Shown: positions 1 to 6,013, numbered from the stretch's first letter. The stretch: 9,641 bases of DNA from Spirochaetaceae bacterium (GCA_007129695.1 SKVA01000120.1:1-9641); one strand, 5' to 3'. A program made the numbers and translations. The notes: generated from the letters alone by a model not told the origin.

Positions 1-147
1 CAGATAGAATCGATCGAGGTCAATCCCGACACAACCCTTATCATGGTCAGTGGTAAGCGTCTGGTGGTCCGAGAGGAGTGCCGGACGATTGTCGATGAGA
101 TCGTCGCGTACCGACGGCTCATCGGCGGGTTCAAGAACGAGGAGTAG
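1..147 (+). CDS. flbD: FlbD family flagellar protein, 3' end only
   Basis: Frame 1 is open from the first base to TAG at 145-147 and encodes the last 48 residues of a small protein. The visible part contains IESIEVNPDTTLIMVSGKR followed by VVREECRTIVDEIVAYRR, the pattern of the FlbD family (short proteins of about 60-75 residues with a beta-hairpin and a closing helix). The family sits just upstream of motA in spirochetes and clostridia, as here. Its exact role is not settled; it is simply known as a flagellar-operon protein. The 5' end lies outside the window. The GAGGAG that ends the gene (139-144) also serves as the ribosome binding site of motA, which starts 3 bp after the stop, so the two genes are almost certainly co-transcribed. 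Confidence 0.85.
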   Translation, partial: QIESIEVNPDTTLIMVSGKRLVVREECRTIVDEIVAYRRLIGGFKNEE

Positions 148-150
148 TCC

Positions 151-936
151 GTGGATCTTGGAACGATTCTAGGGGTTGTCAGCGGGATCGTGCTCGTGCT
201 CGTGACGATCGTTACCGGCGGAGCGGGCATCGCGAACTACATCAGCGTCGGCTCGTTCATCGTCGTGATCGGCGGCAGCTTTGCGGCGATGCTCGTCGCG
301 AACCCGCTGTCGCGCATGCTCGGGATCGCGAAGTACATCGGAATCGCGCTCAAGACCCCCGACTGGCAGGAAGAGAAGATCATCAGCGAGCTTGTCGCGT
401 TCAGCGAGCGCGCTCGCCGAGAAGGGTTGCTTGCGCTCGAGGACAATCTGGACGAGGTCGAAGACGAGTTCATGCGCAAAGGTGTCCAGCTCGTGGTCGA
501 CGGCACCGATCCGGACATCATCAAGTCGATTCTCTACCACGACCTGAATGAAATCCAGAGCCGCCATCAGACCGGTCAGAAGATCTTCGACGACTGGGGC
601 AAGATCGCGCCGGCGTTCGGGATGATCGGCACCCTGCTCGGACTGATCCAGATGCTCGTGAACCTTGGTGGCGACCAGAGCGTCATAGGCGCGGGGATGG
701 CGATCGCGCTCATAACGACGCTCTACGGAACGCTTTTTGCGAACCTGATCCTGATCCCTATCCGGTCGAAGCTGGAGGATCGCGACAAGGAGGAGACCCG
801 GGTCAAGGAGATCATCCTTGAGGGAATCCTTTCGATTCAGTCGGGCGATAACCCGCGCATCCTGCTCGAGAAGCTCGTGAGCTTCCTGCCACCTGGACAG
901 CGCGAGGTCCTCCGGCAGGAGAGCGCGAAGGATTAG
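151..936 (+). CDS. motA: Flagellar motor stator protein MotA
   Basis: MotA is the four-helix inner-membrane subunit of the ion-driven stator; with MotB it conducts ions and pushes on FliG. The 261-residue length is normal. Helices 1 and 2 lie at about 5-22 and 31-50. The cytoplasmic loop carries FSERARREGLLALED (84-98), with R90 and E97 in the region of the E. coli R90/E98 torque residues. Helix 3 (about 151-172) holds PAFGMIGTLLGL with the conserved P154. Helix 4 (about 179-204) holds MAIALITTLYGT and ends with LIPI (P203). The start is GTG at 151, chosen because GAGGAG at 139-144 lies 6 nt upstream and the protein begins directly at helix 1. The threonines in helices 3 and 4 (T161, T189/T190) match the PomA/MotP (sodium) pattern rather than E. 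coli MotA. Two bases separate it from motB. Confidence 0.96.
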   Translation: MDLGTILGVVSGIVLVLVTIVTGGAGIANYISVGSFIVVIGGSFAAMLVANPLSRMLGIAKYIGIALKTPDWQEEKIISELVAFSERARREGLLALEDNLDEVEDEFMRKGVQLVVDGTDPDIIKSILYHDLNEIQSRHQTGQKIFDDWGKIAPAFGMIGTLLGLIQMLVNLGGDQSVIGAGMAIALITTLYGTLFANLILIPIRSKLEDRDKEETRVKEIILEGILSIQSGDNPRILLEKLVSFLPPGQREVLRQESAKD

Positions 937-938
937 TC

Positions 939-1673
939 ATGGCAGAGATCGGAGTCAGAAAAAAGAAATGCCCACCAGAGGGCGCGGCCGACTGGCTGAC
1001 GACGTACGGAGACATGGTCACGCTGCTCCTTACGTTTTTCGTGTTGTTGCTGAGTTCGGCGACGATCGACGGATACCAGTTGCGGCTGATCCTCGCCGCA
1101 TTTCCGGGGCTTGGGAACTTCACCGGCGGGATGACGCTCGAGGCCGGACCGCTGGCGGAGCTCGGTAACACGATCGAAGCGTTGCCGTCGATGGAGAGGG
1201 GCCGTGCGCTCAGCGAGGCACGCCGTGAAGCGGTGAGCATCTTCGAGCCGGAGATCCGGAACAACATTGTACGCGTCACGCAGGACGAACGTGGCCTGGT
1301 GATCAGCCTGGCCTCCGACGCGTTTTTCGCGAGCGCCTCCGCGCGAGTGAATATAGAACAGACGCGCGAAGTGCTGCAGAAGCTCAGCCGGCTGCTGTCG
1401 TCGCAGCAGCTTGCCGATCGGCTTTTTCGTATCGAGGGACACACCGACAGCATCCCGGTCGCTCCAGACGGCCCATGGGAGTCGAACTGGACGCTAGGCA
1501 GCGCGCGCGCGAATGCGGTCTTGAGGTACCTGGTCGACTACGGTGTTCGTGAGCCGCAGTTTCAGCTGATGAGCCGCGGCGAACACTCGCCGATCGTGTC
1601 GAACGAAACCGCCGAAGGGCGGGCGTACAATCGTCGGGTGGACGTGATTATCTTGACCGAGGGCGCGCTCTAG
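939..1673 (+). CDS. motB: Flagellar motor stator protein MotB
   Basis: MotB is the stator subunit that carries the ion-binding aspartate and anchors the stator to peptidoglycan. The protein has 244 residues. The N-terminus is short and basic (RKKKCPPEGA), followed by one membrane helix at about 22-44 beginning DWLTTYGDMVTLLLTFF; D25 is the essential ion-carrying aspartate. A plug/linker region follows (about 45-115), then an OmpA-like peptidoglycan-binding domain (about 117-240) with GHTD at 167-170, the SNWTLGSARANAV helix (R190) and NRRVDVII (231-238). The ATG at 939 follows the motA stop by 2 bp and has GAAGGA at 927-932 as ribosome binding site. The cysteine at position 11 is part of the family's CPPEG motif and is not a lipobox. 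In context this is the partner of the MotA encoded just upstream. Confidence 0.96.
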   Translation: MAEIGVRKKKCPPEGAADWLTTYGDMVTLLLTFFVLLLSSATIDGYQLRLILAAFPGLGNFTGGMTLEAGPLAELGNTIEALPSMERGRALSEARREAVSIFEPEIRNNIVRVTQDERGLVISLASDAFFASASARVNIEQTREVLQKLSRLLSSQQLADRLFRIEGHTDSIPVAPDGPWESNWTLGSARANAVLRYLVDYGVREPQFQLMSRGEHSPIVSNETAEGRAYNRRVDVIILTEGAL

Positions 1674-1680
1674 GCGCGAC

Positions 1681-1686
1681 AGGAGG
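1681..1686 (+). promoter_or_regulatory. Strong Shine-Dalgarno for fliL
   Basis: AGGAGG lies 4 nt before the ATG at 1691 and fixes the fliL start. It occupies most of the 17-bp gap after motB, so no room is left for a separate promoter there. Confidence 0.8.
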
Positions 1687-1690
1687 ACCT

Positions 1691-2245
1691 ATGGCAGACG
1701 ACATGTTTGACGCTGATGATGAGATAGGTACCGACGAACCGGCTGCAGGCGGAAAACGCGTCGGATTTCTTCCGGGCGTCCTGATCCAGGTCCTCAAGTG
1801 GGTCGGCATTGTCCTTGGAGCGATCATCTTTATCGTCACGGTCGTCGTCGTCACGGTGAACTTCCTGAACCGTGGCAGTGTCAGCCAGACCCGCGTCCCG
1901 GGCAGCGCCGACTACTTCGTTGCCGAGCCGATCCTTCAGTGGTTCGGTGACATCGGAGAGCGCCGCGGCAGCACCGCCGACGAAGTGCGGACGACCTTCA
2001 TCGTCACACCGCATCTGGGCTACGACCAGGGCGACGACCGCCTCCAGACCGAGTTGATCCAGCGGCGCATCCAGCTCATCGGGATCGTCAACGACTACTT
2101 CAGCAGGAGGACGGCCACGGAGCTGCAAGGCCCGGAGAACAGCCTCCGTGTGAAGCAGGAGCTGATTATGCAGATCAACCGTATCCTCAGGAGTGGACAG
2201 ATCCGCGACATCGTCTTCGAGAGTTATCAGTTCCTGCCGTTCTGA
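1691..2245 (+). CDS. fliL: Flagellar basal body-associated protein FliL
   Basis: FliL is a single-pass inner-membrane protein that associates with the stators in the periplasm and supports torque or stator stability. The 184 residues show an acidic cytoplasmic N-terminus (DDMFDADDEIGTDE), a membrane helix at about 34-58 (VLKWVGIVLGAIIFIVTVVV) and a periplasmic domain. The latter has a family-like end: a long helix (VKQELIMQINRILRSGQIRD) followed by a closing strand DIVFESYQFLPF, as in other FliL proteins. The position between motB and fliM is standard. Sequence identity in this family is low, so the assignment rests on topology, the C-terminal pattern and the neighbourhood together. It is followed by a 109-bp gap, one of the two largest in this operon. 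Confidence 0.9.
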   Translation: MADDMFDADDEIGTDEPAAGGKRVGFLPGVLIQVLKWVGIVLGAIIFIVTVVVVTVNFLNRGSVSQTRVPGSADYFVAEPILQWFGDIGERRGSTADEVRTTFIVTPHLGYDQGDDRLQTELIQRRIQLIGIVNDYFSRRTATELQGPENSLRVKQELIMQINRILRSGQIRDIVFESYQFLPF

Positions 2246-2302
2246 GCGTTGGGCCGGTCGGACCGTGAGCGCGGCGTCGGAACAGTGACAGTGACGAAAG
2301 GG

Positions 2303-2331
2303 TTGCACAATTGTCTTTTCTGTGAGATTCT
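2303..2331 (+). promoter_or_regulatory. Possible sigma-70-type internal promoter before fliM
   Basis: The fliL-fliM gap (2246-2354) is locally AT-richer in its second half. TTGCAC (2303-2308) resembles a -35 box and lies 17 bp from GATTCT (2326-2331), a weak -10 that is preceded by TG at 2323-2324 (extended -10). A CAGTGA tandem repeat (2283-2294) and the palindrome ACAATTGT (2307-2314) lie in or next to it. The predicted start would fall at about 2338, right at the Shine-Dalgarno, which leaves an unusually short leader. This is a pattern match only; transcription from here is not shown. Confidence 0.25.
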
Positions 2332-2337
2332 GAGAGC

Positions 2338-2344
2338 GGAGGGG
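2338..2344 (+). promoter_or_regulatory. Shine-Dalgarno for fliM
   Basis: GGAGGGG lies 10 nt before the ATG at 2355. It supports that start, which also places the conserved CheY-binding peptide at residues 5-14. Confidence 0.65.
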
Positions 2345-2354
2345 AACTGATAGA

Positions 2355-3386
2355 ATGACCGAAGTTCTATCCCAGGACGAAATCGACCAGTTACTCACGG
2401 CGATTTCTTCTGGCGACATGGACACCGACGAGATTCCTCAGCAGACCGACCAGCGGAAGATCAAGATCTATGACTTCAAGCGGCCGGACAAGTTTTCCAA
2501 GGAACAGTTACGCACGATCAACATGATGCACGAGACCTTCGCGCGTCTGACCACGACGAGTCTCAGCGCGCAGCTGCGTAGCCTCGTCCAGCTGCACGTC
2601 GCATCGGTCGATCAGCTCACCTATGAAGAGTTCATCCGTTCGATCCCGAACCCGACGACGCTCGCGGTCATCAACATGGACCCGCTCAAAGGGTCGGCGA
2701 TCCTGGAGATCGATCCGGCGATCACGTCGAGCATCATCGACCGGCTCTTTGGCGGGCACGGTGAGGGCAGCAAGGTCAACCGCGAGCTCTCCGAGATCGA
2801 AACCTCGGTGATGGAAGGCATCATCGTCCGGGTGCTCGGCAGCATGCGCGAGGCGTGGAACCAGGTGATCGACCTGCGGCCGCGACTCGGGCAGATCGAC
2901 ACGAATCCTCAGTTCGCGCAGATCGTTCCGCCGACCGAAATGGTCGTCCTTGTCACGCTCGAGACGAAGGTCGGTGAGGTCGAGGGGATGATCAACTTCT
3001 GCATTCCCTATCTGACGATCGAACCGATCATAAGCAAGCTGAGCGCGCAGTACTGGTACTCCACCGTGCGCAGGGGTACGACAACGGAGAACCTCAATAT
3101 CCTGCGTGAGAAACTGTCGACGGTTGCGGTGACGGTCGTCGCGGAGATCGGGCAGATGAACCTGACGGTTGGCGACGTGTTGAGTCTGCGTGCCGGCGAT
3201 GTCATCAGGCTCCCCGACGTCCGTGTCAACGACCCGATGTCGCTCAATATCGGCAATCGACGGAAATTCCTCTGCAGACCCGGCCAGATCGGCAACAGGT
3301 ACGCGGTCCAGATCGTGAAGCAGCTCGAAGACGTCGAGCACGAGGACTTCGAAGAGCTGGTTGCCGATGAAGGAGAATTAGCATGA
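2355..3386 (+). CDS. fliM: Flagellar motor switch protein FliM
   Basis: FliM is the central C-ring protein: it binds CheY-P at its N-terminus, FliG through its middle domain and FliN/FliY through its C-terminus. The 343-residue protein has the CheY-binding peptide LSQDEIDQLL at 5-14, a linker, then KIKIYDFKRPDKFSKEQLR (35-53), which opens the CheC-like middle domain. The FliG-contacting GG-x-G element is GGHGEG (133-138). The C-terminal SpoA domain spans about 250-325 (LREKLSTVAVTVVAEIG, then the strands through GDVIRLPD and the final KFLCRPG region). The stretch DQLTYEEFIRSIPNPTTLAV is highly typical of FliM. The stop overlaps the start of the next gene by 4 bp (ATGA), so the two switch genes are translationally coupled. 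Length and domain order are normal. Confidence 0.97.
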   Translation: MTEVLSQDEIDQLLTAISSGDMDTDEIPQQTDQRKIKIYDFKRPDKFSKEQLRTINMMHETFARLTTTSLSAQLRSLVQLHVASVDQLTYEEFIRSIPNPTTLAVINMDPLKGSAILEIDPAITSSIIDRLFGGHGEGSKVNRELSEIETSVMEGIIVRVLGSMREAWNQVIDLRPRLGQIDTNPQFAQIVPPTEMVVLVTLETKVGEVEGMINFCIPYLTIEPIISKLSAQYWYSTVRRGTTTENLNILREKLSTVAVTVVAEIGQMNLTVGDVLSLRAGDVIRLPDVRVNDPMSLNIGNRRKFLCRPGQIGNRYAVQIVKQLEDVEHEDFEELVADEGELA

Positions 3387-4450
3387 GTGATGGCTCGCTC
3401 TCCCAGGATGAAATCGATGCGTTGCTGCAGGGTTCCGGTGGGATGGACTTCGATTCCGGTCCGACTATCTCCCCGCTCAACGATGCTCAGAAGCGGGACT
3501 TTGAGGCGCTCATTCGCGGCACGCTCGAAAGCCAGAAATCGAATCTGTCGATGCTCGTCAGCAATGAGGTGACGATCTCTCCACCGTCGCTCGAGATCGT
3601 CGATGCCGAACAGCTCGGGGGATCGCTACCGTCTAGACTCGTGCAGATCCGGATCGATCTGACCGAAGGCGCTCCGGGCCACCACAGTTACGTAATGGGC
3701 GACGAAGCCGCGATCGCGGTCGCCGGGCCGATGATGGGCATGGACGATGTCGACATCGACGACGCGTCGGTGAATGCTCTTCAGGAGGCGTTCAGCCAGA
3801 TCTCCGGGCCGGTGATCACCGCTCTTGGGGATCGCTCCGGGGCTACGATCATGAACGCGCCGCCCACCGGTGTGCACGGCGGTCAGGAGTCGGTGAGCCT
3901 GCCCGATGGACCCTTCGTCAAGCTGACCTACGGTGTGACGATCGGCGACGGCACGCCGTTTGAGATCCACGAGTTATTCGACGCAGCGGTCGTGCGCGCC
4001 GCGCTCGGCGCCGCGCAGCCGGCGGCGCAGCCGGCCGCGGGTTCGGGCATGGGGTCGATGAATATGGGTGGTATGGCACAGGGTTTTGGCGCGCCTCAGA
4101 CGGCTGCGGTGCAGGGTGGCTGGGGCGGGAATCCGAGCGTGCAGAGCGTTCAGTTTCCGAACCTGGGCCCCGCCGGTGTCTCCCAGGAGCAGGGCAACAT
4201 CGGCCTCCTGATGGACGTCTACATGGAGATGACCGTCGAGCTCGGCCGTACACGGAAGCTGATCAAGGAAATCCTGGGTATGGGCGAGGGGACGATCATC
4301 GAGCTCGACAAGCTTGCGGGTGAGCCGGTGGACATCCTTGTCAACCACAAGTTGATCGCGAAGGGCGAAGTAGTCGTCATCGACGAAAACTTCGGCGTCC
4401 GCGTTACGGAAATCGTGTCGCCGGTCGAACGGATGAGCGGTATGCCGTAG
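3383..4450 (+). CDS. fliY: Flagellar motor switch protein FliY/FliN (long form)
   Basis: This 355-residue protein has three parts. First is an N-terminal CheY-binding-like peptide LSQDEIDALL (6-15), nearly identical to that of FliM. Second is a CheC/FliM-like middle domain (about 34-205). Third, after an Ala/Gly/Gln/Met-rich linker (about 206-262, with AAQPAAQPAAG), is a FliN SpoA domain (about 272-347) with DVYMEMTVELGRTRKLIKEI, GEGTIIELDKLAGEPVDILV and NHKLIAKGEVVVIDENFGVR. The SpoA part is unmistakably FliN. The added CheC-like part makes it FliY-type, as in Bacillus and Treponema pallidum, unlike the short FliN of Borrelia. The CheC/FliY phosphatase motif E-x2-N is not preserved: by my alignment the first site has lost both residues (around 42-45) and the second reads E135-A-F-S138. 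The start ATG has AGGAG at 3371-3375. A 112-bp gap follows. It builds the lower C-ring with FliM. Confidence 0.93.
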   Translation: MSDGSLSQDEIDALLQGSGGMDFDSGPTISPLNDAQKRDFEALIRGTLESQKSNLSMLVSNEVTISPPSLEIVDAEQLGGSLPSRLVQIRIDLTEGAPGHHSYVMGDEAAIAVAGPMMGMDDVDIDDASVNALQEAFSQISGPVITALGDRSGATIMNAPPTGVHGGQESVSLPDGPFVKLTYGVTIGDGTPFEIHELFDAAVVRAALGAAQPAAQPAAGSGMGSMNMGGMAQGFGAPQTAAVQGGWGGNPSVQSVQFPNLGPAGVSQEQGNIGLLMDVYMEMTVELGRTRKLIKEILGMGEGTIIELDKLAGEPVDILVNHKLIAKGEVVVIDENFGVRVTEIVSPVERMSGMP

Positions 4451-4455
4451 GTTCG

Positions 4456-4473
4456 AGCCGGCTGTAGCCGGTT
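4456..4473 (+). repeat. Inverted repeat / hairpin 1 in the fliN-fliO gap
   Basis: AGCCGGC (4456-4462), loop TGTA, GCCGGTT (4467-4473). This gives 7 pairs including one G-U; the inner five are G-C. It starts 6 nt after the fliN stop codon. Confidence 0.6.
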
Positions 4474-4475
4474 GC

Positions 4476-4511
4476 GTCCGGATCGCGGTTAACCGTTCCG
4501 CGATACCGGAC
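4476..4511 (+). repeat. Inverted repeat / hairpin 2 in the fliN-fliO gap
   Basis: The left arm GTCCGGATCGCGG (4476-4488) pairs with CCGCGATACCGGAC (4498-4511) over 13 bp with a single bulged A at 4505. The loop is TTAACCGTT. The arm and loop also contain the perfect 10-bp DNA palindrome CGGTTAACCG (4486-4495), so a protein-binding site is an alternative reading. Confidence 0.75.
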
Positions 4512-4514
4512 ATC

Positions 4515-4544
4515 GGTGCCAGAGGAATGGGAGCCTCTGGTGCC
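4515..4544 (+). repeat. Inverted repeat / hairpin 3 in the fliN-fliO gap
   Basis: GGTGCCAGAGG (4515-4525) pairs with CCTCTGGTGCC (4534-4544) over 11 bp, including two adjacent G-U pairs, around the 8-nt loop AATGGGAG. It ends 8 nt before the fliO Shine-Dalgarno. GGTGCCA also occurs as a direct repeat at the outer edge of the two arms. Confidence 0.7.
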
Positions 4545-4552
4545 AACTGACG

Positions 4553-4559
4553 GGAGGGG
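4553..4559 (+). promoter_or_regulatory. Shine-Dalgarno that decides the fliO TTG start
   Basis: GGAGGGG, with the core GGAGG (4553-4557) 5 nt before TTG at 4563. It supports initiation at the non-ATG codon, from which a clean signal peptide begins. Confidence 0.75.
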
Positions 4560-4562
4560 CAG

Positions 4563-5171
4563 TTGAAGTATCTATTCCTGGCGACAGCGCTGCTGTTGCC
4601 CGCATTCGCGTTTGCGCAGACAACGCCATCCGAGTCCACGGTCGATGATCGCGGACCGGTTGAGTCTACCGATGCCACACCGGGCGCCCGGCGGGGGGTC
4701 GACGAAACGACGTTGCTGATCGGCGAGTCTCCGCAGGCCGGTCAGACCCAGCAGTCGCTTTCGCCGTTCGGGATCTGGGACCTCGTCCGCATGGTCGTCG
4801 TGCTCGGCTTCGTCGTCGCAATCATCTACCTTGTGTTTCACTTTCTCAAACGCGCCGGGCGCACGAGCACCGACGGCAGCGGCACCATCCGCGTGCTGTC
4901 GACGGAGTCGCTGCCGGGCAACCGGCAGGTCTACCTGGTCAAGGTCGGATCGCAGGTCTTTCTGCTCGGCGGCGGCGGCGATTCGGTCACGCTCCTGTCC
5001 GAGATCACGGATCAGCAGAGCGTGGACGCGCTGATACTGGCCGCTGCCGACGCCGCTCCGACGACCAGGAAGACGTTCGCGGAGATGGTTTCGGGATTCG
5101 TTCAGGGCAGCCAGGCCGGGACGCTCAACGTGCTACGTCAGCAGCGCGAACGGCTCCAGCGGTTGCGCTGA
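4563..5171 (+). CDS. fliO: Flagellar export assembly protein FliO (FliZ in spirochetes)
   Basis: FliO helps assemble the FliP ring of the flagellar export gate. The 202-residue product starts at TTG (4563), supported by GGAGG 5 nt upstream. It opens with a good signal peptide (KYLFLATALLLPAFAFA, cleavage likely after residue 18). A polar stretch of about 50 residues follows, presumably periplasmic, then one membrane helix at about 73-95 (LVRMVVVLGFVVAIIYLVF). The cytoplasmic part carries the FliO pattern: IRVLSTESLPGNRQVYLVKV, then QVFLLGGGGDSVTLLSEI (131-148). The C-terminal tail (about 165-202) ends in a basic stretch, RQQRERLQRLR. The order fliN-fliO-fliP is standard. The TTG start and the hairpins upstream suggest its translation is held low or controlled. 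The stop overlaps an ATG at 5171 that is not the preferred fliP start. Confidence 0.88.
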   Translation: MKYLFLATALLLPAFAFAQTTPSESTVDDRGPVESTDATPGARRGVDETTLLIGESPQAGQTQQSLSPFGIWDLVRMVVVLGFVVAIIYLVFHFLKRAGRTSTDGSGTIRVLSTESLPGNRQVYLVKVGSQVFLLGGGGDSVTLLSEITDQQSVDALILAAADAAPTTRKTFAEMVSGFVQGSQAGTLNVLRQQRERLQRLR

Positions 5172-5174
5172 TGC

Positions 5175-5202
5175 GGACGCATACGCGGGGGACGCATACG
5201 CG
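5175..5202 (+). repeat. 13-bp direct repeat, period 15, in the fliO-fliP gap
   Basis: GGACGCATACGCG occurs at 5175-5187 and again at 5190-5202 with 2 bp between. The 15-bp period equals five codons, so a tandem duplication keeps the frame of the upstream ATG at 5171. It fills most of the 44-bp space between the fliO stop and the fliP start chosen here. Confidence 0.8.
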
Positions 5203-5206
5203 TCGG

Positions 5207-5211
5207 GGAGG
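5207..5211 (+). promoter_or_regulatory. Shine-Dalgarno that decides the fliP start
   Basis: GGAGG 4 nt before the ATG at 5216. The alternative ATG at 5171 would add 15 residues rich in Arg, Thr and His, encoded by the direct repeat, in front of the signal peptide, so 5216 is preferred. Confidence 0.7.
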
Positions 5212-5215
5212 CGGC

Positions 5216-6013
5216 ATGAACGCACGGTACGTTCTGCTGATGGCATTCCTGGTCGGATCGACGGTGACCGCGGTTGCGCAGGTTGGTCCGGGGGGGGCGA
5301 TCACTCCCGCCGGAGAGGAAGCGCTGCGCATCCCGTTCGTGAACCTCGAGATTCGTGAGCCGGCGAACAACCAGGAGGTGGCGCTGTCGCTGCAACTGCT
5401 TCTGCTGCTCGCGGTACTGACGCTCGCGCCATCGATCATCATCATCATGACAAGCTTTCTCCGGTTCGCGATCGTCTTCGACTTCGTCAAGCGCGCGCTA
5501 TCGCTCCAGCAGGTGCCGCCCACGCAGGTTCTGATGGGGATAGCGCTGTTCATGACGCTCTTCGTGATGTGGCCGACCCTCACCGACATCTACGACAACG
5601 CATTCGTTCCGTTCTCGGAGGGCGAGATCGGGATAGAGGAGGCGTATCGCGAGTTCGAAGCGCCGATGAGGCTGTTCATGTACCGGCAGATGGCTGCGAA
5701 CCCGGATCCGATCCGTCTGTTCATGCGCATGGGCAATATGCCCGCGCCCGCGACGTTCGCCGACGTGCCTACGCAGGCGCTCATTCCCGCATTCATTCTC
5801 CACGAGCTGACCGTCGCGTTCAAGATCGGGATCCTGCTGTTCATCCCGTTCATCATAATAGACATGGTGGTTGCGTCGACCCTGATGTCGATGGGCATGA
5901 TCATGCTGCCGCCGATCATGATCTCCCTGCCGTTCAAACTCATCCTGTTCGTGCTGATCGACGGGTGGACGCTTCTGACGCAGCAGCTCGTTGCGAGCTT
6001 TGGAGGCTTCTGA
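5216..6013 (+). CDS. fliP: Flagellar type III export gate protein FliP
   Basis: FliP forms the pentameric core of the export gate with FliQ and FliR. From ATG 5216 the product has 265 residues, a usual length. It begins with a signal peptide (NARYVLLMAFLVGSTVTAVA, cleavage near 21), which is typical of FliP. Family signatures follow: the first mature membrane helix at about 57-78, IIIIMTSFLRFAIVFDFVKR (74-93), QQVPPTQVLMGIALFMTLFV (98-117), a periplasmic loop (about 123-185), FKIGILLFIPFIIIDMVVAS (202-221) and LMSMGMIMLPPIMISLPFKL (223-242), ending ILFVLIDGW. These are the most conserved FliP segments, all intact. The often-seen PPNQVL is PPTQVL here, a mild change. The TGA overlaps the ATG of fliQ by one base. 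Confidence 0.97.
   Translation: MNARYVLLMAFLVGSTVTAVAQVGPGGAITPAGEEALRIPFVNLEIREPANNQEVALSLQLLLLLAVLTLAPSIIIIMTSFLRFAIVFDFVKRALSLQQVPPTQVLMGIALFMTLFVMWPTLTDIYDNAFVPFSEGEIGIEEAYREFEAPMRLFMYRQMAANPDPIRLFMRMGNMPAPATFADVPTQALIPAFILHELTVAFKIGILLFIPFIIIDMVVASTLMSMGMIMLPPIMISLPFKLILFVLIDGWTLLTQQLVASFGGF

Larger units (their letters stand above)
4451..4562 (+). promoter_or_regulatory. fliN-fliO intergenic region with three hairpins
   Basis: This 112-bp gap is the longest in the operon and is almost entirely occupied by three inverted repeats in a row, followed by the fliO Shine-Dalgarno. No T-run follows any of them, so they do not look like intrinsic terminators. Possible roles are mRNA processing or protection between the C-ring and export genes, attenuation, or translational control of fliO. 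The right arm of the third hairpin contains CCTC (4534-4537), which could pair alternatively with GAGG (4554-4557) in the Shine-Dalgarno. A regulatory role is inferred; only the pairing potential is seen. Confidence 0.5.

Noticed and set aside
1670..3341. Minus-strand open frames opposite fliL and fliM
   Set aside because: Both strands are open because of codon bias; the plus-strand genes have clear family signatures and ribosome binding sites, the minus frames have neither.
4005..4170. Ala/Gly/Gln/Met-rich part of FliY as a sign of frameshift or foreign DNA
   Set aside because: It is a flexible linker between the CheC-like and SpoA domains, where FliY/FliN proteins are normally low in complexity; the frame is intact on both sides.
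4476..4550. Rho-independent terminator after fliN
   Set aside because: The hairpins are strong enough but no T-run follows any of them, and essential export genes continue directly downstream.
4511..4562. Cobalamin-riboswitch-like elements (GGTGCC, GGGA, CTGAC)
   Set aside because: Isolated short matches only; the conserved box order, core helices and typical length are absent, and no B12-related gene is nearby.
5171..5215. Earlier ATG for fliP overlapping the fliO stop
   Set aside because: It would put an Arg/His/Thr-rich repeat in front of the signal peptide, and ATG 5216 has a much better Shine-Dalgarno. It is kept as a minor possibility.
5569..6012. Upstream extension of the fliQ frame
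   Set aside because: It lies inside fliP in another frame and its translation is unlike FliQ; FliQ is complete from 6013.
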